Shown here in pieces: positions 42,039-52,500 of a DNA stretch of 64,000 bases. Origin of the DNA: Rhynchopus sp. YZ270_cl-10. Taxonomy: Eukaryota > Euglenozoa > Diplonemea > Diplonemida > Diplonemidae. The stretch's first letter is position 1, and every line of letters begins with the position of its first letter. A program made the translations under genes and the position numbers. The stretch spans positions 744,001-808,000 of the forward strand of contig OZ037871.1 of NCBI GenBank assembly GCA_964035575.1. Direction: 5' to 3'. A model generated the notes under the pieces. The model ran no database searches, was not told the origin of the DNA, and saw nothing but the letters and a program-made list of their open reading frames with translations.

Positions 42039-43111
42039 TCTTTCCTTGTGGGAATTTTTTGCAAAATTATTTGGTAAAAAAAAAAGCAACAACCCCTGGG
42101 TCTTAACAGAGGCAAAGTTTCCTAGAATAGTTGCACAACACAATCGCTGCAATTATTGCAATATTTTATCCCTCAGGAAGGTCACTTTCAACCCCCTTTT
42201 AAAAAAAAAAAAAAAATGCTCTCTCTTCCATGAATTGAAAGTACCGTATTCGTACAAATTATCGAGCGTAAATATGTTGGACCTTTTCAGAATTTTTCTG
42301 GAAGTTACGATGATGTGATTCAGGGGGTACAGACAACCCACGGGGGAACCACGGAGAACTGTTTCGGGCTATATTAATATTTGCGGAGCACCTTCGAGAG
42401 AACCACGGAGGATCCGTTTGGGTGATCACACCATACGACCTTTTTTACGGTCAATAATTTTTTTGTACGAATACGGTAAATGAGAGGGAAAAAAAAAAAC
42501 CCTGTAAAAGAGATCTTGTGTGTGGCATATTCTTTGTTGTGTCCGCGTCCACCGAGGCGTTGAGCACTTTACCCCCTTTTTTTGAGATATATCCCTCCTT
42601 TCCCCCCCCTTCCCCCCAACGAATTCGGGTTTTGCAACAAGCAAAAAAAAAAAATAAAAATAAAATGGAAAGGTTACTGGGGGAGAACAAAGGGGGCTGG
42701 TCGGGTGAACTATTAGTTTTTTTTTTTTTTCAAAGAGGAAAAAAAAACTGCATCGTTCCAAAAACACACAAATCTTCGTTTTTTTTTTTGTCACCTCATG
42801 AAATGAAGGAGGAAATAGAAACAAAGCATTTTGAACACACTCGCGGTTCTAGGGACGAACCGCGCTGCAGAGCCACTCCTCACCAAACAGGTCGAGGTGT
42901 GTGCGTTTCACCACAACCTCTCCCATGGGTTTTATCGTGTGATGAGTGTTAAGTTTCTATTTCTTCAAATTAATGAAGTGCCTAAACAAAGGCGTATCCT
43001 CTACCGACTTCAATTATTTTTTTTCCATAGCAACGAACTAACCTTGTCGCAGGGAGACAGAAGACACAAAAGAACTGTATTTTTGGGACACATTTTTTCT
43101 TCTTCTTTTGA

Positions 43112-43133
43112 GATGTGCACGAGAGGCACATTC
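43112..43133 (+). other. H1 hairpin, short form
   Basis: TGTGC pairs with GCACA around the exact ACGAGAG loop. An A-run then a T-run follows in place of the usual tail. Confidence 0.5.
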
Positions 43134-43246
43134 AAAAAAAAAAAAATTTTTTCTCTTTGCAACGATGTGACCAAAGGGCAGAAAGGGACTAGGTAAAACG
43201 TAGAGAACATCTCTGTATAGATTGAATCCGACAGTATTTTTTAAAA

Positions 43247-43298
43247 GATGACCAAGACATATAAATCTTAGGTCCATCTTATAAACTTTTCCCCCTTT
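43247..43298 (+). other. H1 hairpin with compensated stem
   Basis: GATG pairs with CATC, ACC with GGT and AAGA with TCTT, with single-base bulges. Stem bases differ from the prototype at several paired positions, while the tail CTTATAAACTTTTCC is kept exactly. The loop (CATATAA) lacks the ACGAGAG motif. Confidence 0.62.
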
Positions 43299-43371
43299 TT
43301 TATTTCAAAAAAAAAAATATATTCAAGATGAAAAACATGGCGAATAGAAGGAACACTGCAGCACCTTGTTA

Positions 43372-43396
43372 GATGTGTGTGCACGAGAGGCACATT
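43372..43396 (+). other. H1 hairpin, short form
   Basis: TGTGTGC pairs with GCACA around ACGAGAG; the tail is diverged. It lies 17 bases before an H3 element. Confidence 0.5.
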
Positions 43397-43412
43397 GTGT
43401 CAGCAGCTCCGA

Positions 43413-43538
43413 AGTGAAGTGCAACCCTCCGGGGGGGTTTCGATAACCCGCAGAGTGTTCAGTGCCTGGTGTCTGGTGCCTGTTCAGTGACTGTTCAGTG
43501 CCTGGTGTCACAGAGGCGTCTGCACCCATCAACTTCAC
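43413..43538 (+). repeat. H3 element with internal CAGTGCCTGGTGTC-type repeats
   Basis: GTGAAGT pairs with ACTTCAC at the ends. GGGT-TTCGATA-ACCC keeps the T-arm with a changed but paired closing base pair relative to 41949. A TTCAGTG(C/A)CTG unit is repeated three times, lengthening this copy. Confidence 0.55.
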
Positions 43539-44100
43539 TTTTTTTCTTCTGAGAAAGTTGGGAACATTTGTGTTGATTCCTCTTCCTCTTCCTGTGCTAT
43601 CAATTTATTGAAATGCATAATATTATGTTGAAATACTTCTGATGGTCCATTACCTTCATACCATTACCAAAGAAACCCCCCCTACAACCTTCAAGATAAC
43701 TCTCTTCCATTATCGAGAAAAACACAAAAAAAATACTGCGCTCCCACTTTCTCTTTTTCTTACGGTTTGAACCACTCACGTCCCACCCTTTGCTTGAGCA
43801 CGACCGAGCTGAGTTTCAACTCCTCTTTTTCTTCATCCAGGCCCAATTACTAAATTTGTGATAATATCTTTGGTGTGGCTGAAAGGGGGGTGCTATTGTT
43901 GTGCTATTTTTTTTGTGCTATTTTCTGCTATTCTAGACATCTGTATTTTTTGGTGCATTTTCTTGAGGTGCTATTTTGTGCTACTGTCTGCTATTTTGGG
44001 TCGGCCACACCAATCTTGATTTTTTTTTGGTTGTTTATAGCAAGAATCAAGGGAACCCCAATAACCTATCCATGCTGACTCTGAACCGAACTCCTCCAAG

Positions 44101-44128
44101 ACAATCCTTCACCCTTTTTTTTCCCCAG
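44101..44128 (+). promoter_or_regulatory. Pyrimidine tract with CCCCAG, candidate splice-leader acceptor
   Basis: CACCCTTTTTTTTCCCCAG ends at 44128, 33 bases before the ATG of the next gene. Same reasoning as for 39107. Confidence 0.5.
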
Positions 44129-44161
44129 AATGATTCAATAAAAAAGCGACCGCTTTAAACA

Positions 44162-46036
44162 ATGGACGCCCTATTGGGTACATTCATCGCTCAGTACCCT
44201 GTTACCGAACAGTTTGCGGTTCGCAGCGCGCTTGCCACACTTGGGTTTGTTCTTGCGAGGAAAAAGCTGCGTCTGCACAACACCCACAGTCTCCCCTCTG
44301 TCGCAGATATTGAACGGCTGGTTGCTGTGGAGGACGCTTTTGTGGTGTTGGGGGCGATTTATTCGGACTGCAAATCTGAGTGTCGCGAGCGAGGGGAAAA
44401 GGTTGTGGTGCAGGTTGGCGCAGTACGGCAGCATCTAAAACGCATTCTTCTTGACACCACAACGCCACGCGCAGAGTGCGAACTGCTTACCTGCGTTTCC
44501 CTCCACCGTACGTTACAGCAGTACCACGACAATGAGGTAGTAGACTGGAAGACACTCAAAGAAATCTGCGCACCACAACCCACATCAAAATCGTTTGTCG
44601 AATCTGAAGTGTCGCCAATCCGGCAATTTATTGCGCAAAAGGATTCTCAAAAGAAACGGTGCGCAACGTTGACCCCCTCTGCTCGCACAGCGTTGGGGCA
44701 AAGAAGCATGGACGATGAGGGCACCGTTGAGAGTGTGTACACAATTCTTTCGCAGGGAGGGCAGAGGGGAGGGCAGGGGAGGGCTTCACCGTATCGTCAG
44801 GTGGCGTCGCCGTCGTCACCTCCTCCTCCTCCACCTTCATCCGATAAATCTCGACCCGACAAACGGAACATAGCGGTGTCGTCTCAGAATGAGTTTGCCA
44901 AGGCTATGTCAGGGGTCGCTGTGAGTGCGTCGACCATTCAGCGTAGCCACACTTCTGCAGCACGCAAAGCGGTGAGTTCTCAACCAATCCCCCGCTCTTC
45001 TTCTGCTCCGAAGAAGCCCGATTCAGGTGTCCGCAGAGGTGGGGCAGGGTTGTTCACTCCGGAGGCATTTAAAAAGAAGGAAATTGCGGTTCCGGAGGAG
45101 GGTCCATGGGAACGGCCGTCCGGGTTTTTGTTCACCCCCGACGCCTTTGCTGATGAGACACGACGCAGTGTGGTATCTGAAAGAATGGGAGTGAATATCT
45201 CAACCCGCCGTCAAGTAGCTGCCGACAAACGGAGCTGGCAGCAAAGCCGAAAGGGCAGACGCACCCCAGAGGTGTCTCCCCCTTTGCTTTCCTCAACGCC
45301 ATTAGTTTCCCCAGCACCTCTGGTAGGGCAGAGACAGCATCAATCCCCTATCCGCCATACCCGCACACCACAACCGGAGTTTGAACGCGAAAAGGAAAGG
45401 GAAAAGGAAAGAGAATCTGCGAGGCTAAAATACCACAGAAAGATCCAGTCTCCTGCAGTTCCGCTGCAGGCAGTGTCCTCTGTTGTGGAATCGGGTCGTA
45501 CCACCACCGCCACCTCCACTATGGCCACAATCCCCTCAGAGCAACTAAAGGAGTTGGTGAAGGGCGTGTTGGATGAGTTGGGGGTCAGTCCCGTGAGGTT
45601 GGAGGGGAGGGGGGTGGCACTGCCTCCACCTCCACCACCACCACCGCCGCCGCCACTGTCGTATTCACCGAATGAGACAGCAAAGCAAGCTCCAGAGGAT
45701 GTGAAGGTGAAAACGCCGTGTGTGGAGAAGGAGGAGGAGGAGGCGGTGGCGGAGGAACCGGTCGTTCCAAGCGACCTAGAGACACAGCGTGGGGCAGATG
45801 CAGCGTCTCCAGTCTTAACCGAGCCGTGCCTGCAGGATGACTCCTCGGTGCTGGTCACTGCAGATGTGGTGGCGAGCGACGGAGGCTCCTTCTGGGCGGA
45901 GACGCAAGAAGGGGGAGGTGGGGAGGGAGGTGCTGTGCAAGTCGTCTCGTCGCAGGTCACTGTGACAGAGGTGCTAGAGGTGGCCGAGATTGTCACCTCT
46001 CACACAGAGGAGGAGGTAACTCTTCAGGTCAACTGA
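44162..46036 (+). CDS. Large partly disordered protein, function unknown
   Basis: A 624-residue protein I do not recognise. Residues 1-145 look folded and helical, with MDALLGTFIAQYPVTEQFAVRSALATLGFVLARKK at the start. The rest is Ser/Pro-rich and charged. It holds two similar blocks near residues 295-330 (GLFTPEAFKKKE and GFLFTPDAFADE) that look like a repeated short linear motif, a Glu/Lys/Arg tract near 415, a poly-Pro run near 490 and an acidic C-terminus. Single exon, starting 33 bases after a candidate splice acceptor. A scaffold or cytoskeletal role is only a guess. Confidence 0.7.
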   Translation: MDALLGTFIAQYPVTEQFAVRSALATLGFVLARKKLRLHNTHSLPSVADIERLVAVEDAFVVLGAIYSDCKSECRERGEKVVVQVGAVRQHLKRILLDTTTPRAECELLTCVSLHRTLQQYHDNEVVDWKTLKEICAPQPTSKSFVESEVSPIRQFIAQKDSQKKRCATLTPSARTALGQRSMDDEGTVESVYTILSQGGQRGGQGRASPYRQVASPSSPPPPPPSSDKSRPDKRNIAVSSQNEFAKAMSGVAVSASTIQRSHTSAARKAVSSQPIPRSSSAPKKPDSGVRRGGAGLFTPEAFKKKEIAVPEEGPWERPSGFLFTPDAFADETRRSVVSERMGVNISTRRQVAADKRSWQQSRKGRRTPEVSPPLLSSTPLVSPAPLVGQRQHQSPIRHTRTPQPEFEREKEREKERESARLKYHRKIQSPAVPLQAVSSVVESGRTTTATSTMATIPSEQLKELVKGVLDELGVSPVRLEGRGVALPPPPPPPPPPPLSYSPNETAKQAPEDVKVKTPCVEKEEEEAVAEEPVVPSDLETQRGADAASPVLTEPCLQDDSSVLVTADVVASDGGSFWAETQEGGGGEGGAVQVVSSQVTVTEVLEVAEIVTSHTEEEVTLQVN

Positions 46037-46148
46037 GATTTTAAAAGAGGCTATTACGTGAGTCACTTTAGGGACAGTGGAGCTTTGTAGAGGTGGCAAC
46101 TTCTTCAAAAAAAAAAGTTTGGCTGAAAGAGGAAAGGTTGTTTATATA

Positions 46149-46195
46149 GGTGACTATGCACGAGGCTTGGGATCATCTTATAAACTTTTCTTATT
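46149..46195 (+). other. H1 hairpin, 110 bases after the preceding gene
   Basis: GGTGA pairs with TCATC (46173-46177); loop GCACGAGGC; tail CTTATAAACTTTTCTTATT closely matches the prototype. Confidence 0.6.
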
Positions 46196-46344
46196 TTGTA
46201 GAGACGTATCTGTAAACGTTATGGAAACAAATATTGTATGAAATAGAAGAAATGTAGATGTTAAAAATGCAGACCCGTGTTGATACTTTTGTTTAAAGGG
46301 GTGCTGTTGTTGGGTACGTTCCCTCTCCTCCCTTTTTTCATTCA

Positions 46345-46390
46345 GGTGTGTGCGTAGCGAGGGCACCTTTGTCTTTCAAATCTTCTTCTA
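46345..46390 (+). other. H1-like hairpin
   Basis: GGTG pairs with CACC and GTGC with GGCAC around GTAGCGAGG; the tail is TTTGTCTTTCAAATCTTC. Confidence 0.45.
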
Positions 46391-46676
46391 ATTTGCATAG
46401 AGCAAAATGCCTTGAGGTTCATTCGTTTTTTTTTCTTTTTCTTACACTGTTTGGATTTGACTTGGGCGAAAAAAAAAATTTTTTTTTTGTAGAAAAAAAG
46501 CAGCAACCTTCTGTGGTACAAAGGCTTTGGCCAAATGTTGAGTACAATATCCTGGTGCCCAATAAGGTGGTGTCTTAGTGTCGATTGTCGACACAACTAT
46601 CGATCCCCTCCTCTTTCTCCCCACAACCTCACTCTCTAGATACAAAGTAAAACATTTTGCTTTCCCATAGATACAG

Positions 46677-47036
46677 AATGCGCATCATGCGCAAATTGTG
46701 TAAAAAACACAAATTGTCATGCGCATATTTTTTTGTGTTTTTTCTAAGAGAAAAATACAAAAATTTGCGCATTAAAAAAAACAGCAAAAAAATATGCGCA
46801 TTTAGAAAAACACACAAAATTTTGCGCGTCATGCGCATTATGCGCATTCTGATGCGCATATTTTTTTGTGTGTTTTTCTAAAATGCGCATGTTTTTTTGT
46901 GTTTTTTTGTGTTTTTTTGGTATGCGCATCACACATATGTGTTATGCGCATACCAAAAAAACACAAAAAGACATGCGCATGAAGAAAAACACAAAAAAAT
47001 ATGCGCATCCACTTTTGTTTTTTTGTATGCGCATGA
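46677..47036. repeat. Left array of ATGCGCAT palindromes between A/T tracts
   Basis: The self-complementary 8-mer ATGCGCAT or its core occurs about 14 times, separated by A-rich or T-rich spacers (AAAAACACAAAAA and complement) arranged so that neighbouring units can pair. Confidence 0.85.
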
Positions 47037-47653
47037 CATAAAAACATGGGGGGTGAAACATCTTTTCAGATGATGTGGAATCTTATCATCTTTTTCACAT
47101 CGTGTCACGTCGTGAAAAAAAGGAAAAAAAAAAAAAAAAAAAAAAAGTGCTCGCACACGATCTGCAGCAGTTCTACTCAATATTTTTTCAGATGAGTCAC
47201 CACCACGGTTCGCACGGATCGCGATCCGTCAACTGCGGTACTTTTCCGGGAAAAACAAAAAAAAAAAAAGTGGGGTGCGCACAGGGAAGTTCCTAAGTGG
47301 GACCGAGAACATGAAATTCTGGATTTTAGTTTTTTTTTCCTTTTTTTTTTTTCCTTTTTTTCCTTGGGGGGCTTTCTTGTGGTTTCTAGTGGGTTTCACT
47401 GTAGGTGACACACCACCAGTGTGGTGAAATGGTCGAAACTCTCAAAAGCAAGAGTTTTCAGGGGGCAAGAAAAAAAAATTGACACCAAAATCCTGCACCA
47501 TCCAGGGCTGTATCCCCAATTTTTTTTGCCTGCGGCGCCATTTTTCATTTTTTGCTCTGCAAAAAAAGGGTTCGTTGGAAGCTAGATTTTACACCGTACC
47601 CAAAAATTTTTGCCTGCGGCGCCATTTATATTATTTTTTGCTCCGCAAAAAGA

Positions 47654-47726
47654 GAAGTGCAAACGCCTCACCATTCATCGGCGGAATCACTGGTTCCACG
47701 GGTTATCGAACCCCAGAGAGCACTTC
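47654..47726 (-). repeat. H3 element, reverse orientation, inside the 46.7-49.0 kb element
   Basis: On the minus strand it reads GAAGTGCTCTC, GGGGTTCGATAACCC (T-arm), then GAGGCGTTTGCACTTC. It appears to be inserted into, or captured by, the larger element. Confidence 0.55.
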
Positions 47727-48938
47727 ATTGGCATGCACACGGTTACCACGAGGGAGCGTATGCCGGTACAAAATCACTGCCCCATCCAAATAATATTCCC
47801 AACGTCTTTGGGGATCCCCTTGCATTTTGCAGCCAAAAATGCAACTAGACCAAAGCTGCAAAAAGTTCTGCGCGCGTGTAGCGCGCCCGGGTTTGGGACC
47901 CCTTTTTGAATTTCGAGGGGCGGTTAAAGTGGGCCCAGAATCACAGTTCTGACACTCATTTAGCATTGTGAGCAACGCACTAGTGGTCGTAACCAAAATT
48001 TGTATCAATCAAGAACTTGTCCATTTTCTCGAAATGACCCCACTACAGTGAGGGTAGAGCTCGGAAAGCCCGAAAAAGGGCAAAAAACCCCACCCAAAAA
48101 AAGGAAAAAAACGGGAACATAAATCCAGAATTTTGCTGTTTTTTCCGAGAACAAGGGGCAACCCTGGGTGCGCACGGGGGTCGCGCTACGCCCCTACCGA
48201 CTACAGTAGATTTTTGACGATTTTGCTCGGTACGTTTTTCCTTACTAAAACCAGAGAATCTCATATTTCATAGTAAGAGTATTTCGGAGTTTTTGGACAC
48301 ACATGTGACCCCACCGTGGAGAGCAATCGGCTCGCGCAATCAAAAGAAAGCAGAGAAAAAGGAAAAAGAAAAAAGACAAAAGTTGGGTACCGTGCGCCTG
48401 CGGCGCTACTGTGTTCCCACTCAAAACACCACAATTTCATCTGAAGTTAGGTTTTCAAACCTGAAAACCCCTTGTTTACGAGTATGGGTTCATATTTTGT
48501 GAAAATTTAAGTCAATAAAATTTTGTCCATTTTTCCAAAATGACCCCACCACTTTCTGCAATCGCACCGAATCGGACGATGCGATCGACAAAAACGCGTG
48601 ATCTGGACCCCAAAATTTTGGTCAAAATCACGTGATCTGGGAACATGCTTGTTTTTGACCAAAGCAAAAAAAAATTCTTTGCCCTAAATCGGGCGTGGTA
48701 GGTGATACAATGGCCCAAAAAATCTAAAGAAAATCTCAGATTGACTTTTTCTGGAAAAAAATTTTCAAGTCAAAATTTCAGCCAAAAATACGGTCATTTT
48801 CACCTGATTTTTTTTTTTTTTTTTTTTCACGACGTTTTTTTTTTTTCACGATCAAGAAACGAAGTTGTGAGAGATTTCCGAAATTTTAGATCGTGATAAG
48901 ATCTTTTACCCCCCATGATAAAAAAAACACACAAAAAA

Positions 48939-48993
48939 CATGCGCATAACACAATTATGCGCATTATGCGCATCATGCGCATGATGCGCATTC
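48939..48993. repeat. Right array of ATGCGCAT palindromes
   Basis: Five copies in 55 bases, the inverted counterpart of the outer part of the left array. Confidence 0.8.
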
Positions 48994-49533
48994 TCTAGCT
49001 ATGTTTCCCATACGTTTTTTTTTTTTTTTGTTTTGTTTTTTTTGTTTTTTCCTTTGTAAAAAAAGGATTATGACATATCTCCGACTGCAAATAAGCTTAC
49101 TCCTTCCCCAACCCTACTGCCCGAAACGTGTCGCTGATCACGCTGTGAAGGTGTCGGGATTTCATATTACTCCGCAGGAGATTGTGCACAGATGTTCCTT
49201 CGCCTGAGGTGTTCGTTCGAAAAGCACGACATAGCAGCCCCCCTTCAGCCACACCAACAAACCCACAAATCAAAGAAAAAAACCCCCCACCTCCTCCTCA
49301 TCAGAGTATTTTCAAAAAAAAAAACACATATGCCCCCACCATTGTAGCCTTATCCCTGAGAGGTGCGACGTGATGCCTTTCTCTCCCATTCCAATTCTCA
49401 CCTCTTTTTGGTTAATTATATTTACCTGAATTTCCCCCCCTCTTTTTATCACCAACTTTTCTCACTAACCTTTGGTTTCATTTTGACAACCTTTTTCTCT
49501 CTCTTCTTCTTCTTCTTCTTCTCCAAAACCACA

Positions 49534-52500
49534 ATGGACACTTCCCGCATTCTACGCGCCCCTTCTCGCACACCTAAACGATGCAGCGCACTTCCGGACA
49601 TATCAGGACACGACACCACTTTGATACCAAGCAACTCTCTCTCCATTGGTAACACAACGCAAGCCAACCCTACGTCACTGGACGTAACCCTTGCCGTACC
49701 ACCTCCTGAAGCTTCTACCTCAGGTTGGTCTGTTCAGATCGAAGCGCCCAACGAAGCTGAACAACAACAAGAAGAACAAACCACCCCTACCCCTGAATCA
49801 CCCCCCTCCAACCCTCCTGACGACGCTTCCCACCAGGAGGAGGATCTTGAAGAAGGCAACCTTGAAGACGCGGATGACATGACATTCGACTTCAACGGCC
49901 CAATGGAAGACTATGAATTCCTTGATGGTGAAGAGCCTGATGACAACACAGCAAGAGGTATCATGATGACCGTGCAGGAAACCATGCGAAGGGGAGCCGC
50001 AGAGCAGGAGGCAAAGAAGAAGGCGGAAGAAGAGGCTTCCGTACATAAGCAGCATTTGTCGTTGAAGCAGCGTTTTGCGCAGGCAGGGTCTCGTCTTGCT
50101 TCTACAGTGCGAACAAAATCTTGTGCCCCTCCACCAGACGAGGTGCCCTTCAACGACTTCAGTTTTACCCCAGCACATCCCACTACCCCAGCTGGAGGGG
50201 GTAGTACGGCCAACGCAAAATCCACCCATGATTTCAGTCTAGGCCAAGTAGACAAACTTCGCAAAGAGTTAGACCTACAACGCCGTTTGCTCTACAAAAA
50301 AACAAATGAACTGAAAATTAGTCAAAAAAGAGAGGAAACGACGCGACTCAAATTTCTTGCGAAGATTGATGAGGCGCATCAACAGGCGCAGGATGAGGAG
50401 GTGTCATCTACTTCATTTTTAGAAAACGAAACTTTTATTAAACTTGTCACCGAAATCGAAGCCAATAAGGGGGAGTTCATTGCACTCCAAAAAAAGCTTT
50501 GCGAGCTCCGAGCAGACAACACCACCTTGAAGCAGGCACTCCGCGATACTGCCAGCACCCTCCGCAACTTCTCCCTCAGCTTTGCCGAACTCCGCTCTGG
50601 CTGTCTCCTCGATCTCAAAGGCAATCTCATCTCCCTCCAACGAGACATGCGTGAAGCCCTCTTTGAAGTCCTCGACTTCACCCCAGACGATGCTATCTCA
50701 TCTCTTGACATATGGGGATTCCGCCTCACCTGTACCAACATGCTCAAAATGATTGCCCCTCTCCAACACCCTGAACCTCTCGGCGAAATCGAACCAACCC
50801 CAATCCGCGTCACCCGCAAAAGCGAGTTGTTTGATAGCTGCCCTTTTCAAAATCAGGATAAAAGCGCGTATATCCAATGTTATGTTTCGTGTGTCAGAGA
50901 CATGCAGGTGTTAATAGATAAGACAGTGCCGAAAATGAGAGATATTCGGATTGCCTCTGAAGATAAAATTCGACAACTTGAGGCGAATGTAGCTTCTCTC
51001 GAAGCAGATCTTGAAATCGCCAAGGAGTCCACCACAGTATCACAAACCCCTAGTCAACAAACCCCTCCAAAACGGAAGAAAGCCAAACACCCCTTAGAGG
51101 CCTCCTTACCCATCGAAGAATCACCATCATCACCACGAACGCCTACACTTCCTCTCTTCGAGGATGAATCTGAAGTCGAAGAGGAAGAAGCAGTGAACGA
51201 CATTGTACCCGAAACCCCATTGGTTCCTCTTACAGTAAGGGTTGTTGAGGATAGCGCAGCATTGAGAGAGGCGGAAGAGAAGATAGTGCTATTGGAGAAA
51301 GAGATTCAAGGGTTGAAAGGAGGGGGGTTGGCTCGAGGAGGATCTGGGGGGTCTGTGAAGAAGAAGGAGGTGAAGAAGGAGACAAAATGCGAGGAAAATT
51401 TTTACGTCGCGATTTCGAATATGGTAAAGACGGCGAAGAAGATGAAGCTGTCCAAAGGGAAGTTTGAAAAGCTCCGCGCTATGGCGGGAGAAGCCATGGC
51501 ACTTTCCTCCGAATCCGCGAAATCAACCTGGAGAATCCTTTGTGAACGGCTACACCGTGCCAACACAATGTACCACATCGCACCATCTCCCGCACCTCCG
51601 TCTCCTCCTCCGCAAAGCGCCCCTCATCCTCATCCTCATCCTCCAACCCCAGAACCCGGTCCGCCCTTAATGCATTCTTCAACTCCAACGAAAACAGATC
51701 ATCACCAACCTCCGCCCAAGACTGCAGATCAACCCAAAAAGGAAGAACGAAAACGGAAAAAAGACGACATCTTAAACAGCGCCGCAATCCGAGAGCACAT
51801 AGTATTCTGTTGGAGGTGCGGTGACGGGCCCTATGGACCGCCTCATCGGGTGTGTGAGAACTGTGAGAAAAAATTGTATTACGGGGTTTTCGGGACAATC
51901 GCGTTTAGTGAGAAGACGAAGGTGGCGTGGAAGCGGGACGTTGCTTCGTGGATAGAACAGAGACGCGCTTTGGCAGATAAAAAGCGACTGTTAATCCGTA
52001 GAGCATCCTTAATTCTTGGTGGTGAAGAGGCACGTACCCTATGTGATCGATACCTAAAACGTCAAGACGAAAACCGCAACCGGCACGCAAAGCTGCTAGA
52101 CCACCTCGAACGCGTAGACTTCTATCGAGAAGCGCCGATGTTTGAAACAAAGTCTTTGGCAAGCCCACGGCGTTCCCTCACTGCAAGCACCCTGAACAGA
52201 TTGGTGCCTACTTCAGGATACAAACCGAAATGCAAAAAGGCTGTTCCCACTCTCACCACCGAAGATACAAAAAGCGTTGTAAACGCAGTACTCTCCAGCA
52301 CCGCGCCGATAGAAGTACAACACCCTGTACGCGAGGACTTTGTGCTGACAGGGCAAAATGCATATAACATGGTGTCAGCATGCGACCTGGTGGGCCACCC
52401 TTCCGCCTCTCCGTATTTGAGTGAAGTGGAGGTGAATGTTGCTAGCGGCGACCTTACCACAGAAAACCTTGAGAAGCACAACAAGGATGTGACGCCTGCC

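Larger units (their letters stand above)
41610..44126. other. 2.5-kb AT-rich intergenic region
   Basis: No protein gene. It holds H3 elements (41949 and 43413), H1 hairpins (43112, 43247, 43372) and many homopolymer runs. A GGACGGAAG tandem is at 41719-41744. Confidence 0.5.
46676..48993. mobile_element. 2.3-kb non-autonomous inverted-repeat element with ATGCGCAT subterminal arrays
   Basis: The left end GAATGCGCATCATGCGCA is matched by the inverted right end ending TGCGCATGATGCGCATTC. Inside the ends, ATGGGGGGT(G/A)AAA...ATCTTATCA...CGTCGTGAAAA forms a second, looser inverted-repeat layer (47045-47120 with 48820-48920). The interior has only A/T runs and short GC blocks (TGCCTGCGGCGCCAT twice) and no credible protein. 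Parts match 1-866 and 14582-15284 in inverted orientation. No clear flanking duplication was seen. The family was not identified. Confidence 0.62.

Noticed and set aside
46676-48993. Retroelement or virus-like origin for the 2.3-kb repeat
   Set aside because: No polymerase, integrase or capsid-like sequence and no long direct repeats; inverted ends point to a DNA element.
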